Source: Spirosoma sp. KUDC1026 (lineage in GTDB: Bacteria > Bacteroidota > Bacteroidia > Cytophagales > Spirosomataceae). Taken from it: a DNA stretch of 64,000 nucleotides. Both the position numbers and the translations under genes were made by a program. The stretch covers positions 914,001-978,000 of the forward strand of contig NZ_CP056032.1 of NCBI RefSeq assembly GCF_013375035.1, read 5' to 3'. Positions 27,848 through 37,361 of this stretch are shown in pieces. How positions within the stretch are numbered: position 1 is the stretch's first letter; each line of letters starts with the position of its first letter. The notes beneath the pieces are model-generated. The model ran no database searches. It was not told the DNA's origin and saw only the letters and a list, made by a program, of their open reading frames with translations.

Positions 27848-28954
27848 ATGAGCAGTACTTACGGAACAATTTTTAAGATAGCTACTTTCGGCGAATCTCA
27901 CGGACCTGCCATCGGCGTTGTAATTGATGGATGCCCCGCCGGTCTGGCGTTTGATCTCGATTTTATTCAGCACGAACTGGACCGGCGCAAGCCGGGTCAA
28001 TCTCGTATCACGACCCAACGCCGGGAAGCCGACGAATTTGAAGTGCTCTCGGGCGTGTTTGAGGGGCAGACCCAGGGAACTCCCATTGCTCTGATCATTC
28101 GTAACACAGACCAGCGCAGCAAGGACTATGGACACATTGCCCAGCAGTTCCGGCCTTCGCATGCTGACTATACGTACCAGACCAAATACGGCTCCCGGGA
28201 TTATCGGGGTGGAGGTCGTTCGTCGGCGCGGGAAACGGCAGCCCGGGTTGCCGCTGGCGCCGTGGCTAAACTTTTGCTGGCTCAGTTGGGTGTGCATATT
28301 CAGGCCTACGTGTCGCAGGTGGGCACGATGAAGCTAAACAAGACGTATTCGGAACTGAATCTGGCGTTGGCTGAAGAAAACGCTGTTCGCTGCCCCGACC
28401 CCGCCATGGCCGAAGAAATGTTCCAGTACATCGACGAAACCCGCAAGCGCGGTGATTCCATCGGGGGGGTTGTCGACTGTGTAGTAACGGGCGTACCAGC
28501 TGGCTGGGGCGAACCCGTGTTCGATAAGCTACATGCTGAACTCGGGAAGGCCATGCTCAGCATTAACGCCGTGAAAGGGTTCGAATACGGCAGCGGCTTT
28601 GCGGGTGTCGAAGAATATGGCTCAATGCACAACGACGAGTTATATACTGACGAACACGGTCAGGTTCGCACAAAAACTAATAAGTCGGGCGGTATACAGG
28701 GTGGTATCAGCAACGGCGAGGCTATTTATTTTAGGACGGCCTTCAAACCCGTAGCCACCATCATGCAGGATCAGGATAGCGTCGATGTCAACGGGCAACC
28801 GGTGACTGTGTCGGGCAAAGGACGGCATGACCCCTGCGTAGTGCCCCGCGCCGTACCCATCGTCGAAGCTATGGCTGCACTGGTTCTGGCCGATATGTAT
28901 CTCCGGAATCGGACTACGCAGGTCGAACCAGTGAAGGTGCCCGAAATGCTGTAG
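27848..28954 (+). CDS. aroC: Chorismate synthase
   Basis: It makes chorismate from 5-enolpyruvylshikimate 3-phosphate using reduced FMN, the last step of the shikimate pathway. The 368 residues are full length. The signature motifs [10 protein letters not shown] (residues 12-21), the [18 protein letters not shown] region and the [20 protein letters not shown] block are present. It is probably transcribed with the BatD-like gene 54 bases upstream. Confidence 0.97.
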   Translation: MSSTYGTIFKIATFGESHGPAIGVVIDGCPAGLAFDLDFIQHELDRRKPGQSRITTQRREADEFEVLSGVFEGQTQGTPIALIIRNTDQRSKDYGHIAQQFRPSHADYTYQTKYGSRDYRGGGRSSARETAARVAAGAVAKLLLAQLGVHIQAYVSQVGTMKLNKTYSELNLALAEENAVRCPDPAMAEEMFQYIDETRKRGDSIGGVVDCVVTGVPAGWGEPVFDKLHAELGKAMLSINAVKGFEYGSGFAGVEEYGSMHNDELYTDEHGQVRTKTNKSGGIQGGISNGEAIYFRTAFKPVATIMQDQDSVDVNGQPVTVSGKGRHDPCVVPRAVPIVEAMAALVLADMYLRNRTTQVEPVKVPEML

Positions 28955-29000
28955 GTTTTGCTACTAATCCAGCGGCAGCAAAGAAGATAGAAAAGCCAGA

Positions 29001-29201
29001 CTATTCTTTCTTCCGAAAGACCGACTGCATAATGGCAAACCCCAGGAAGCCAAACCCAATGGCCTGCCCAATAATGCCCAGGCTTAATACGGTGCCAGAC
29101 CAGGATTGTGCTTTATAGATTGCTCCCAGCAACAGCAGAACAATACCGCTGATCCAGAAACCAGCGGCTAACAGGACGTATTTATTTTTGATAGTAACCA
29201 T
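29001..29201 (-). CDS. Small GldL-like two-helix membrane protein
   Basis: A 66-residue protein with two transmembrane helices (about 8-27 and 38-58). The linking segment LLLGAIYKAQSWSG resembles the N-terminal helices of GldL, a gliding/T9SS motor protein, but it is far too short to be GldL and lacks the cytoplasmic part. The start ATG at 29199-29201 is nearly shared with the divergent apbE gene. Function unknown. Confidence 0.65.
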   Translation of the reverse strand: MVTIKNKYVLLAAGFWISGIVLLLLGAIYKAQSWSGTVLSLGIIGQAIGFGFLGFAIMQSVFRKKE

Positions 29202-30234
29202 ACGTGTTTCCTTGATTAATTCTTTTGGTCTTCTGCTTCGTAAACGGTGCTTATGGCTGGTAGGTTTTTTCCTGCCGCTGGCTGCGTCTGCGCAAGTACC
29301 TCTGCAGCGATTCGAGTTTCACCGGGGGTTAATGGGAACACAATTTACGCTAATCTTCTACGCTACCGATAGCCTGGGCGCTAATCGAATCAACAGGGCC
29401 GTTTCGGTCCGGATGGATTCGCTCAATCAGGTAATGAGTGATTACCTGGATGGCTCCGAAATCAACCGACTCTCTGAAACCAGTGGCTCCGGCCGCTGGG
29501 TACCGGTTTCGGCCGATCTGTTCAACGTATTACAGCAGGCGCAGTACGTAGCGAAACGGTCCGGCGGTCGATTCGATCCTACCATCGGACCGCTGTCGCT
29601 GCTGTGGCGTCGGGCGGTTCGGCGGGGCGAATTTCCGACGGCAAAGCAACGACGACAGGCGCACCGGGCCGTTGGCTATCGATTGCTTGAACTCGACAGT
29701 ATAACTCGCTCTGCCCGATTGCGACGGCCGGGTATGCGACTCGATGTTGGAGGCATCGGTCAGGGGTTTGCCAACGACGAAGCCATGCGTGTACTGCACC
29801 GGCTCGGTATTCGGTCTGCCCTGCTCGACCTGGGGGGCGATATCCTCATCAGCGGGGCCCCGCCCGGACAGGCTGGCTGGCGTGTCAGCGTCGGATCGCC
29901 CGAGACAAGCGACACGGCTACGTTGGTGCTGCGTGACGTTGCCATTACCACATCCGGCGATCTATATCGGCATCTTGATTACCGGGGCCGACGGTATTCG
30001 CACATCATGAACCCACGGTCTGGTTTGGGACTACGCCATTTCGTGCGAGCCACTGTTTCAGCACCCACGGGCTGGCAGGCCGACGCGCTGACCAAAGTAT
30101 TTAGCGTAGCCGGATTGCGCAAAAGTCGCCGACTGATTCGTCGGTTTCCCTACGCCATCGTACAGTTGGTCGAACGTAAACGGGGTCGACTGCACCACTG
30201 GCAATCGACCCCGTTTACTGATAAGGCGCACTAA
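29188..30234 (+). CDS. apbE: FAD:protein FMN transferase (ApbE family)
   Basis: It attaches FMN covalently to Thr/Ser of target flavoproteins such as Nqr or Rnf subunits, in the periplasm. It has an export signal (LVGFFLPLAASAQ) and conserved motifs MGTQFTL, LDVGGIGQGFA and LLDLGGDIL, plus HIMNPRSG near the C-terminus. At 348 residues it is full length. There is no ATG before the signal peptide: the frame opens with TTG at 29188 and a second TTG at 29212 is possible. The second choice avoids overlapping the divergent small gene. The end of the gene contains a perfect 12-bp hairpin (30178-30216). Confidence 0.9.
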   Translation: MIVTIRVSLINSFGLLLRKRCLWLVGFFLPLAASAQVPLQRFEFHRGLMGTQFTLIFYATDSLGANRINRAVSVRMDSLNQVMSDYLDGSEINRLSETSGSGRWVPVSADLFNVLQQAQYVAKRSGGRFDPTIGPLSLLWRRAVRRGEFPTAKQRRQAHRAVGYRLLELDSITRSARLRRPGMRLDVGGIGQGFANDEAMRVLHRLGIRSALLDLGGDILISGAPPGQAGWRVSVGSPETSDTATLVLRDVAITTSGDLYRHLDYRGRRYSHIMNPRSGLGLRHFVRATVSAPTGWQADALTKVFSVAGLRKSRRLIRRFPYAIVQLVERKRGRLHHWQSTPFTDKAH

Positions 30235-30251
30235 TCAGGCGCTTAGCTTTT

Positions 30252-31367
30252 CTACTTTGTTGCTTTTGTCTGGTAGTAGCGTTGCACAAATCCGACCCAG
30301 TCTTTTTCGGTGGCCGGAATCCGTACAGTAGGCGCAAATCAGACGTTGTCGATGCGAAACTTTCGTGTCCAGCCGTTTCGCGACCAGGGCACGGCCAGGT
30401 TAAACGTACCATCGCAGAGCGGTCTGTTCTGATCACCCCCATAATCCATAACGCCATGCGAGTTTATCCCGAAAGTCGTTACTTTCCGGCTTTGGCTACC
30501 CTCGTAGATAAAGTACTCCGCTGAACTACCTGTGCCTTTATCGATCAGGAGCGCGATACGCTGCGGGTTGGCTGTTGGTGATACGTCGGCGGTTCGCGTC
30601 AGGTCATCACCGTAGCGGACCAGACCGCCTGGATTCGCTTTCAGGTCCTGCACGAGTTTCTTCGCGCGATGGTAAAAAAAAGCGTTGTTAATAGTGTCTT
30701 TGAGGTACGGCTTCAGATCTTTCTCGGTGGCTTCTATGCGCTCCGCGCTTGAGCGTTCATCCGTAGCGGGGTAAATAATCGGGTTGGTGTAGATGAGTTT
30801 GACCATCTCCTCCGACGTGCTGGTGTTGCCGCCCCCATTTCCGCGCAAGTCGAGAATAAGGTTAGGCGTTCGGGCAATCAGCGCGGTATTGGCCCGTAGC
30901 AGGCTATCGAGTTCGTTGACGTCGCGCTCGTTAAAATTAGCCAGCTTTACGTAGATGTACTCCGGATTCAGTTGCCTGAACGTTACCAGATTCGTTGCGT
31001 TTTTGTAGGCTTCACCGGCCATTATCAGTTTCGCCCCCGATTTATTCCACATCGGAAAGACGTGACTATCCCGGAAAAAATTGGTGTACGTTTTCAGAAC
31101 CTTACCGCAGTCGTCGAGGGTTTGGGCTTTTTGTGCATCGGCCGTAACCGTCTTCAATACTTCGTTATACTGTGAACGCGTACGGGCGTTGACTTTATCG
31201 TCAAAACCGGCATACATACGAGTGACTTTATCAACGGCTTCGCTGAGCACAGTCGGGCAGGAACAGCCGTCCGGCATTGGTTTGGGGGACGTGTCGGGTT
31301 GGGCAAGAGACGAACCGGCAAGTAAGCTAAGGCCTACTGCTGTTAGTACTGTCGAGAAGCGACACAT
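30252..31367 (-). pseudogene. S41-family peptidase with an in-frame TGA near the C-terminus
   Basis: The start is the ATG at 31365-31367, with signal peptide ending SSLAQ. The protein has an S41 (C-terminal processing protease-like) domain with LDLRGNGGGNT and the catalytic-Ser motif GTGSSAEYF. Translation meets a TGA at 30341-30339 right after KFRIDNV. The same frame continues for 28 sense codons (FAPTVRIPATEKD, then WVGFVQRYYQTKATK) to a TAG at 30254-30252. The tail reads like the normal end of this family, where Gly-Phe would be expected at the junction, so GGA to TGA is the simplest explanation. The truncated product (342 residues) still has the catalytic core and may work. A sequencing error is possible. 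Confidence 0.75.
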
Positions 31368-31396
31368 GGTGAGGAGTCGTTGCGTATGGATGTCGT

Positions 31397-31440
31397 AGCC
31401 GGCTGTTTGCGAGTAGGGGAATACTCGCAAACAGCCGGCT
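31397..31440 (-). terminator. Long perfect hairpin after the Gfo/Idh gene
   Basis: A perfect 19-bp inverted repeat (31397-31415 with 31422-31440) with a six-base loop lies five bases after the stop of the oxidoreductase gene. There is no T-run. The word TCGTAG flanks or overlaps both outer ends (31393-31398 and 31440-31445). It may act as a terminator, but its length and flanks are unusual. Confidence 0.55.
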
Positions 31441-31445
31441 CGTAG

Positions 31446-32807
31446 TTAGACCGTCACCGTTTTGCCGGGAACGGCAATCGGGTAGAAACCGTCTTTGTCG
31501 GGCAGTACTTTAGGCATAGCGTCCCAGGCCAGTTTATCGGGGAATAGATCGATCTGCGAATTCAACGCTTCGTCCCATTTGACGACCTTGCCCGAATATG
31601 TCGCCATCCGGCCCATGATGGCCGTCATGGTACTTTTCGCAACCCGCTCGGCATCGGCAAACTTATATTCGCCTTTGGCCACGGCGTCGAACAACTCATC
31701 GTGTTCAATTTGGTACGGATTCCCGTCCGCTTTGGCGTCGTAAGTGTAAATAGGCTGGCCGTTGTAACCCAGTAAGGCACTACTCCGCTTCTCCATCCCT
31801 TCGACTTTACCTTTCGTGCCTAGGAACATTTCGTCTACCCGGCTGAAGGTGCCTTCGTAGTGTCGACATTGGCTGTTGATGGTTGTACCGTCGGCATACA
31901 CAAAGTCTACGATGTGGTGGTCGAAGATTTCGCCGTCATCTTTACCGTTCCGAACCTGCCGGCCCCCGGTTCCCTGACAGGATACAGGATAGCCGTTTTT
32001 GACCCAGTTGGCTACGTCGATGTTGTGGACGTGCTGCTCGTTGATATGGTCCCCGCACAGCCAGTTGAAGTAGTACCAGTTACGCATCTGATAGTCCATT
32101 TCAGTCTGCTGGGGTTGGCGTGGCTTGTGCCAGACACCCCCGCTGATCCAGTACACCTGTCCGCCTACGATATCGCCGAGAGCGCCGTCGTGAATCCGCT
32201 TAATCATCTCGCGGTAGCTGGGCTGGTAACGCCGTTGCAGGCCGACAACAACGTTCAGTTTCTTCTTTTTGGCTTCTTCGGCCGCTGCCAGCACCCGCCG
32301 AATCCCGGGGGCATCGGTCGCCACTGGTTTTTCCATAAATACCTGTTTGCCCTGCCGAACGGCTTCCTCAAAATGACTGGGGCGGAAACCCGGTGGCGTG
32401 GCCAGAATGACTACATCAGCCAGCGCGATGGCCTGCTTATATGCATCAAAGCCAACAAACTTATGCTCTTCGGGAACAACTACCTTGGGTGTGCCATCGG
32501 CGGCTTTCAGATTGCGACCACTCAGGGCTTTATAGGCATCGTCGAGCCGATCGCGAAAGGCATCAGCCATAGCCACAATTTTTACATTCTGCTTCGTATT
32601 CAGCGCCTGTTGTGCAGCGCCCGTCCCTCGGCCCCCGCAGCCAATCAGGGCAACTTTGATGGTATCGTTTGCCGTGAAATAATAACCAGCCGCCCGGCTG
32701 CTGAATGGGAGACTGCTTAGAATAGCGCCCCCCGTTAACAGGCTGGAAGCTTTCAGAAAGTCGCGTCGGCCGGTATTATCGGGAAGTAGGTTTTCTTCTG
32801 TAGTCAT
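31446..32807 (-). CDS. Gfo/Idh/MocA-family oxidoreductase with Tat signal
   Basis: A 453-residue NAD(P)-dependent sugar oxidoreductase-like protein. It has a twin-arginine export signal (RRDFLKASS, then a hydrophobic stretch) and a Rossmann motif VALIGCGGRGTG. The family motif MEKPVATD and an alpha/beta C-terminal domain (GGVWHKPRQPQ, GDHINEQHVHN) follow. Such Tat-exported members are common in Bacteroidota and act in glycan breakdown; the substrate is not evident. It is followed by a long hairpin and the S41 peptidase gene. Confidence 0.9.
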   Translation of the reverse strand: MTTEENLLPDNTGRRDFLKASSLLTGGAILSSLPFSSRAAGYYFTANDTIKVALIGCGGRGTGAAQQALNTKQNVKIVAMADAFRDRLDDAYKALSGRNLKAADGTPKVVVPEEHKFVGFDAYKQAIALADVVILATPPGFRPSHFEEAVRQGKQVFMEKPVATDAPGIRRVLAAAEEAKKKKLNVVVGLQRRYQPSYREMIKRIHDGALGDIVGGQVYWISGGVWHKPRQPQQTEMDYQMRNWYYFNWLCGDHINEQHVHNIDVANWVKNGYPVSCQGTGGRQVRNGKDDGEIFDHHIVDFVYADGTTINSQCRHYEGTFSRVDEMFLGTKGKVEGMEKRSSALLGYNGQPIYTYDAKADGNPYQIEHDELFDAVAKGEYKFADAERVAKSTMTAIMGRMATYSGKVVKWDEALNSQIDLFPDKLAWDAMPKVLPDKDGFYPIAVPGKTVTV

Positions 32808-33003
32808 TTACGTAATAGTTTAGAGTCCTGATAGAAAATAAAAAGGCAAGCTCCGGTACGATTTACTACCCCAAAATAAATCTGAGTCGAAAAACGGCCA
32901 AACGGTAGTTAGTTTGGTCTACTAATTTGGTCAATTAGCAGGTGAGAGACCGTAACGGATTGTAGATGAACGTACTTTACGTAGTGACAAAACTTTCGGG
33001 GCT

Positions 33004-35997
33004 ATGACGAAATTGACTGCTTACCGCCGATTGATCTGGCTCTTTTTCTTCGTAGGTGTTCATCTGGCCGCCTGGGGACAGACTCGCCTGGCGGGGCAGG
33101 TCATTCATGCGGTGAATCGCAGCGGGCTATCCGGGATCAGCATTGCCGTGAAAGGAAAAGTGGCCGGAACGATCACCGATGAAAACGGGAAATTCGCGCT
33201 GGTAACGGCTGTGCCAACACCGTTTACGATTGCCGTGACGGGCGTTGGTTTCCAGACCCAAGAACGAACCATTACGTCCGATCAGGTTGGTTTGACTATC
33301 GAACTACAGGAGCAGCCTATCCTGGGTCAGGAAGTGATTGTGTCTGCTTCGCGGGTTGAGGAAAGCGTTATGAAATCGCCCGTATCAGTCGAGAAAATGG
33401 ATTTACGCGCTATCCAGTCAACGCCAGCGGCTACGTTCTACGATGCCTTAAACAACCTGAAAGGAGTTGATATGAGCACGCAAAGTCTCACGTTCCGGTC
33501 GGTTAACGTCCGGGGATTCGGGGCTAATGGCAATCTACGCGTTGTGCAGCTTGTCGATGGAATGGATAACCAGGCTCCTGGTCTTAACTTTTCCATTGGC
33601 AATATTGCTGGCGTATCGGAACTGGATCTGGAAAGCGTCGAACTGCTACCAGGAGCGGCTTCGGCGCTATACGGCCCCAATGCCATTAACGGCTTGCTGA
33701 TGATGACCTCAAAAAGCCCGTTTCTGTACCAAGGGCTCAGTGCTCAGGTAAAAGCGGGGGCCATGAACGCCGTTAATCGAAGTACTGCCGTTACGCCCTA
33801 CTATGATCTGGCGGTACGTTACGCCAAAGCGTTCAGGAACAGGTGGGCGGTCAAAGCAAACGTATCATACCTGAAAGCCACCGACTGGCAGGCTACCGAC
33901 TACCGCGATCAGAGTTTTGCGAACGGTACTACGCTTGAAACAGGAACTCCGCAGAACAATCCCGGCTACGATGGAATCAACGTGTATGGCGATGCCAGCG
34001 CCAATCTGTACAGCAGTTTATACGGAAACGGCCAGCCGGGTACGGGGGCCAATGGAACATCGCAGCTACTGGGACTGATTGAGAGCACACAAATTCCGTT
34101 TGCCAACAACCTGACTTTACCTCAACTGACCGGGCAGACCTCCCAGCAGCTTTTTAACGCGATTATCCCAAACATCACGATCTCGCGAACGGGCTATCGG
34201 GAGCAGGATTTGATCGATTATAAAATTAGCAATCTGAAATTAAGCGGGGCTATACATTACCGTATCAACGACGCGCTGGAACTGATCGGACAGGCTAACT
34301 GGGGAACCGGCACGACAGTATACACGGGTATCGACCGGTTTTATATTAAAGGCTTCTCGCTGGGGCAGTACAAACTGGAGTTAAAAGGAGCTAACTTCTT
34401 TATCCGAGCCTACACGACTCAGGAACGATCGGGTGATGCCTACGCGACCAGCATTTTGGGGCAAGGTATCAACGAAGCCTGGAAAGGAAGTGTGGCTGGC
34501 TGGTTTCCGCAGTTCTTCGGCAGTTACGCCCAAAGCGCCCTGCTGGGATACGCTCAATCTTACCTGGGATCAGTCAGCAATGGGCAGTCATCGGCGGCCG
34601 CGCTGGCTAATGCACAGACGTTTGTCAACAGTCAGCAAAACGCCTGGCTGAGCGTAGCGCGAGGAATTGCCGATAATGGCCGGCTGGTGCCGGGGAGTCC
34701 AGCCTTTCAACAGACCTTCGAGACCGTAGCAGCCAAACCCATTCCGGGTAATGAGCAGGGGGTGGGCGCCCGATTTGTGGATAAAACAAATCTCTATCAC
34801 GGCGAATTTATGTACAACTTCAGCAGGCTGATCAAACCGTCGACGCTGGAGCTGATTGTTGGAGGAAATGTCAGACAGTACGCGCTGAACTCAAACGGTA
34901 CCATTTTTCTGACGAAAGACGATGGCTCGGAATATACAATCAATGAATTCGGCGGATACGCTCAGGCGGCAAAAACAATAGCTGGCGTGCTGAAGCTGGC
35001 GGGATCAATCCGATACGATAAAAACCAGAATTTCAAACCACAGATCAGCCCCCGGTTGTCGGCCGTCGTGACGGTGGCGGGGATTCATAACTTCCGGGCT
35101 TCTTTTCAGCAGGGATTCCGGATTCCAACGACGCAGTCGCAATACATAAACCTCAATACGCCAACCGCCCGGTTAATTGGTGGACTGCCCGTTTTTGCTC
35201 AGAAGTACAATTTCGCCGGGAGTCCGGTTTATACGTCGACATCTGTACTGGCTTTTGCCAGCGCAGTACAAAACGGAGCATCGCCCGCTCAGGCCAGCGC
35301 CTTACTTCAACGGTTTACGAACCCTGGTTATGATCCAGAACGTGTAGAGACGTATGAGGTTGGCTACAAGGCACTGATCAAAAACCGGCTGTTTATTGAC
35401 GCCTATTATTATTACAATCGCTTTCTCAATTTCGAAGGGTCACAGGCGGTGGTACAGGATAACTCGCCGGGTGGTAGCGGCTTCCCCTTGTCGCTGTTGA
35501 GTGCTACAACACGTAGTGTTTACAGTTTCCCCGCCAACGCACCTATTCAGTTAAAAAATGCGGGCTGGGCCGTTAGTGTCGACTGTGTACTGCCCCAAAA
35601 CTTTATGGTTGGCGGCAATATTTCGTTTAATACGTTACTGAACAGCAGTGAAATTCCCTACGGATTTTTGACCGGTTTCAACACGCCCAATTATCGCTAC
35701 AACGTATCGATTGGGAACCGCAATATCCGACAGACTGGAATTGGCGTCAACGTTGTATGGAGACACCAGAATGCCTTTGTATGGGAGTCGAGTTTTGCGA
35801 ATATTGAAGCGACGAACCGTCGGCAGACAATTATTCCCGCATTTGGGACGCTCGATGCCCAGGTCAACAAACGGTTGAGTCAGTACAGAGCGACCCTGAA
35901 ACTAGGGGGTACGAATCTTCTGGGAACCTTGTATACGCAATCCTGGGGTAACCCACTTATTGGCAGCCAGTACTACGTGAGTCTGTTAATTGACTAA
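33004..35997 (+). CDS. TonB-dependent outer-membrane receptor
   Basis: The 997 residues comprise a signal peptide (ending LAAWGQ), a carboxypeptidase-regulatory-like domain (about 27-108, GQVIHAVNRSGLSGISIAV), and a plug domain (about 118-235, VNVRGFGANGNLRV and LYGPNAINGLLMMTSK). A long beta barrel with typical RASFQQGFRIPTTQ and ETYEVGYKALIKNRLFIDAYYY segments follows. No SusD partner is adjacent, so it is more like a siderophore, vitamin or metal receptor than a SusC; the ligand is unknown. Both neighbours are unrelated. Confidence 0.92.
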   Translation: MTKLTAYRRLIWLFFFVGVHLAAWGQTRLAGQVIHAVNRSGLSGISIAVKGKVAGTITDENGKFALVTAVPTPFTIAVTGVGFQTQERTITSDQVGLTIELQEQPILGQEVIVSASRVEESVMKSPVSVEKMDLRAIQSTPAATFYDALNNLKGVDMSTQSLTFRSVNVRGFGANGNLRVVQLVDGMDNQAPGLNFSIGNIAGVSELDLESVELLPGAASALYGPNAINGLLMMTSKSPFLYQGLSAQVKAGAMNAVNRSTAVTPYYDLAVRYAKAFRNRWAVKANVSYLKATDWQATDYRDQSFANGTTLETGTPQNNPGYDGINVYGDASANLYSSLYGNGQPGTGANGTSQLLGLIESTQIPFANNLTLPQLTGQTSQQLFNAIIPNITISRTGYREQDLIDYKISNLKLSGAIHYRINDALELIGQANWGTGTTVYTGIDRFYIKGFSLGQYKLELKGANFFIRAYTTQERSGDAYATSILGQGINEAWKGSVAGWFPQFFGSYAQSALLGYAQSYLGSVSNGQSSAAALANAQTFVNSQQNAWLSVARGIADNGRLVPGSPAFQQTFETVAAKPIPGNEQGVGARFVDKTNLYHGEFMYNFSRLIKPSTLELIVGGNVRQYALNSNGTIFLTKDDGSEYTINEFGGYAQAAKTIAGVLKLAGSIRYDKNQNFKPQISPRLSAVVTVAGIHNFRASFQQGFRIPTTQSQYINLNTPTARLIGGLPVFAQKYNFAGSPVYTSTSVLAFASAVQNGASPAQASALLQRFTNPGYDPERVETYEVGYKALIKNRLFIDAYYYYNRFLNFEGSQAVVQDNSPGGSGFPLSLLSATTRSVYSFPANAPIQLKNAGWAVSVDCVLPQNFMVGGNISFNTLLNSSEIPYGFLTGFNTPNYRYNVSIGNRNIRQTGIGVNVVWRHQNAFVWESSFANIEATNRRQTIIPAFGTLDAQVNKRLSQYRATLKLGGTNLLGTLYTQSWGNPLIGSQYYVSLLID

Positions 35998-36313
35998 TTT
36001 GGTTCAAAGCAGACAGGGTTGAACAGGATTTGATTATCAGTAATTTAAGAGGTGTTGAGGGCGTAAAGACAAAAATGATGACTTAGTATCTTGTCTGTTA
36101 AATCTACCTTTTATCGGGAACGTTTAATAAAAAGATTTTTCAGATTACTAGATAACGCTCTCGGATACTAATTTTGAAGATAATCCATATAAGTCTTATA
36201 ACGTATGGTTATTAATGAAAAGGCATTTAGAATGACTGGTCGTTAAATTTCAGAACATTACAGACTGCGAGTCAGGCATATTATCGAGTAAGTATATTAA
36301 GATTATATAGAAA
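35998..36313. other. A+T-rich intergenic region before the glycosyltransferase
   Basis: No gene seen. A -7-like word TAATTTTG lies at 36169-36176 (plus) without a matching -33 box. The region shares the A+T-richness of the following gene. Confidence 0.5.
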
Positions 36314-37222
36314 ATGAATAAGAAAGTAGCTGCGGTAATAGTAACCTATAATCGATTAGCTTTACTAAAGGAATGTGTACAAGCTTTAGAAACCCAGGAG
36401 CGCCTACCCGATGCAATCGTTGTCGTCAATAACGGCAGTACCGACGGAACTGATCAATGGCTAGATAGTAAGAAAAATATAATTGCCTTTCATCAGGAAA
36501 ACTCGGGGGGAGCCGGGGGATTTCATCGCGGAATGAAAGAAGCATACGATCTGGGATTCGACTGGATCTGGGTGATGGACGACGACGGATACCCCCATGC
36601 CAACGCGCTGCAAAATTTACTCGATTTCCCTGTTCCAGGCCCTTGCATTCTCAACTCGCTGGTTTTATCGAAGGACGATAGTTCAAAACTGGCTTTCTCC
36701 TTGAAGTTTAACGGTAAACACGTCAATGACGCTCAGGAACTGATGGGGGTTCCGGTGATCAATGGTGACATAAATCCGTTCAATGGTACGCTGATCGCCC
36801 GCGATATTTTTACTAAAATAGGTTTCCCCAAAAAAGAAATGTTCATATGGGGAGACGAAACGGAGTTCTGCACGCGCGTAGCTAAAAATGGGTTTCCACT
36901 TATTACCGTTACCGGCAGCATTTTTTATCACCCAAAGGCAAAAGAAGAAACCGACAAAGACTGGAAATATGAAGTGATCTGGCGGAAGTACTACGGTATG
37001 CGAAACCAGTCGCTGATCCTGAAAAATACTAAAAACAGTTTTTATAAACTGTACTACACAAAGTACATGGCCTATGAATTTTTAAATATACTTAAATATC
37101 AGAAATCGTTGAGACTGACCAAGTTTCTGGTTGCTTCTGAAGCTTATATGGATGCTATACTGAACGATTTCTCGAAACGGCCAGCCAACATCAAAGCCAT
37201 CAGCCGGCTTGGGAAACGATAA
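36314..37222 (+). CDS. Family 2 glycosyltransferase
   Basis: The 302 residues have a GT-A fold: VAAVIVTYNRLALL at the N-terminus, VVVNNGSTDGT for nucleotide binding, and the metal-binding DDD at 89-91 (VMDDDGYPH). GDETEFCTRVAKNGF lies near the acceptor site, resembling rhamnosyl- or galactofuranosyl-transferases. It transfers a sugar from a nucleotide donor; the acceptor is unknown. It stands alone, with no polysaccharide genes nearby. The gene is clearly richer in A+T than its neighbours, especially the last 200 bases, which suggests transfer. Confidence 0.88.
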   Translation: MNKKVAAVIVTYNRLALLKECVQALETQERLPDAIVVVNNGSTDGTDQWLDSKKNIIAFHQENSGGAGGFHRGMKEAYDLGFDWIWVMDDDGYPHANALQNLLDFPVPGPCILNSLVLSKDDSSKLAFSLKFNGKHVNDAQELMGVPVINGDINPFNGTLIARDIFTKIGFPKKEMFIWGDETEFCTRVAKNGFPLITVTGSIFYHPKAKEETDKDWKYEVIWRKYYGMRNQSLILKNTKNSFYKLYYTKYMAYEFLNILKYQKSLRLTKFLVASEAYMDAILNDFSKRPANIKAISRLGKR

Positions 37223-37361
37223 GTACCTATCAGAGCCTCAGACTCCTGTAACTAACTGGCAAACTAAAGGTCGTCCGAAATTTAGAGTTCGGCCGGGCGT
37301 CATCTGAACGTATTGCGCAGGAAAATCCTTATTTCCTGCGGATACTAGCACGAAACGCACA

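Noticed and set aside
31860..32720. 286-codon plus-strand frame opposite the Gfo/Idh gene
   Set aside because: The opposite strand encodes a clear family member over the full length; this is its antisense shadow.
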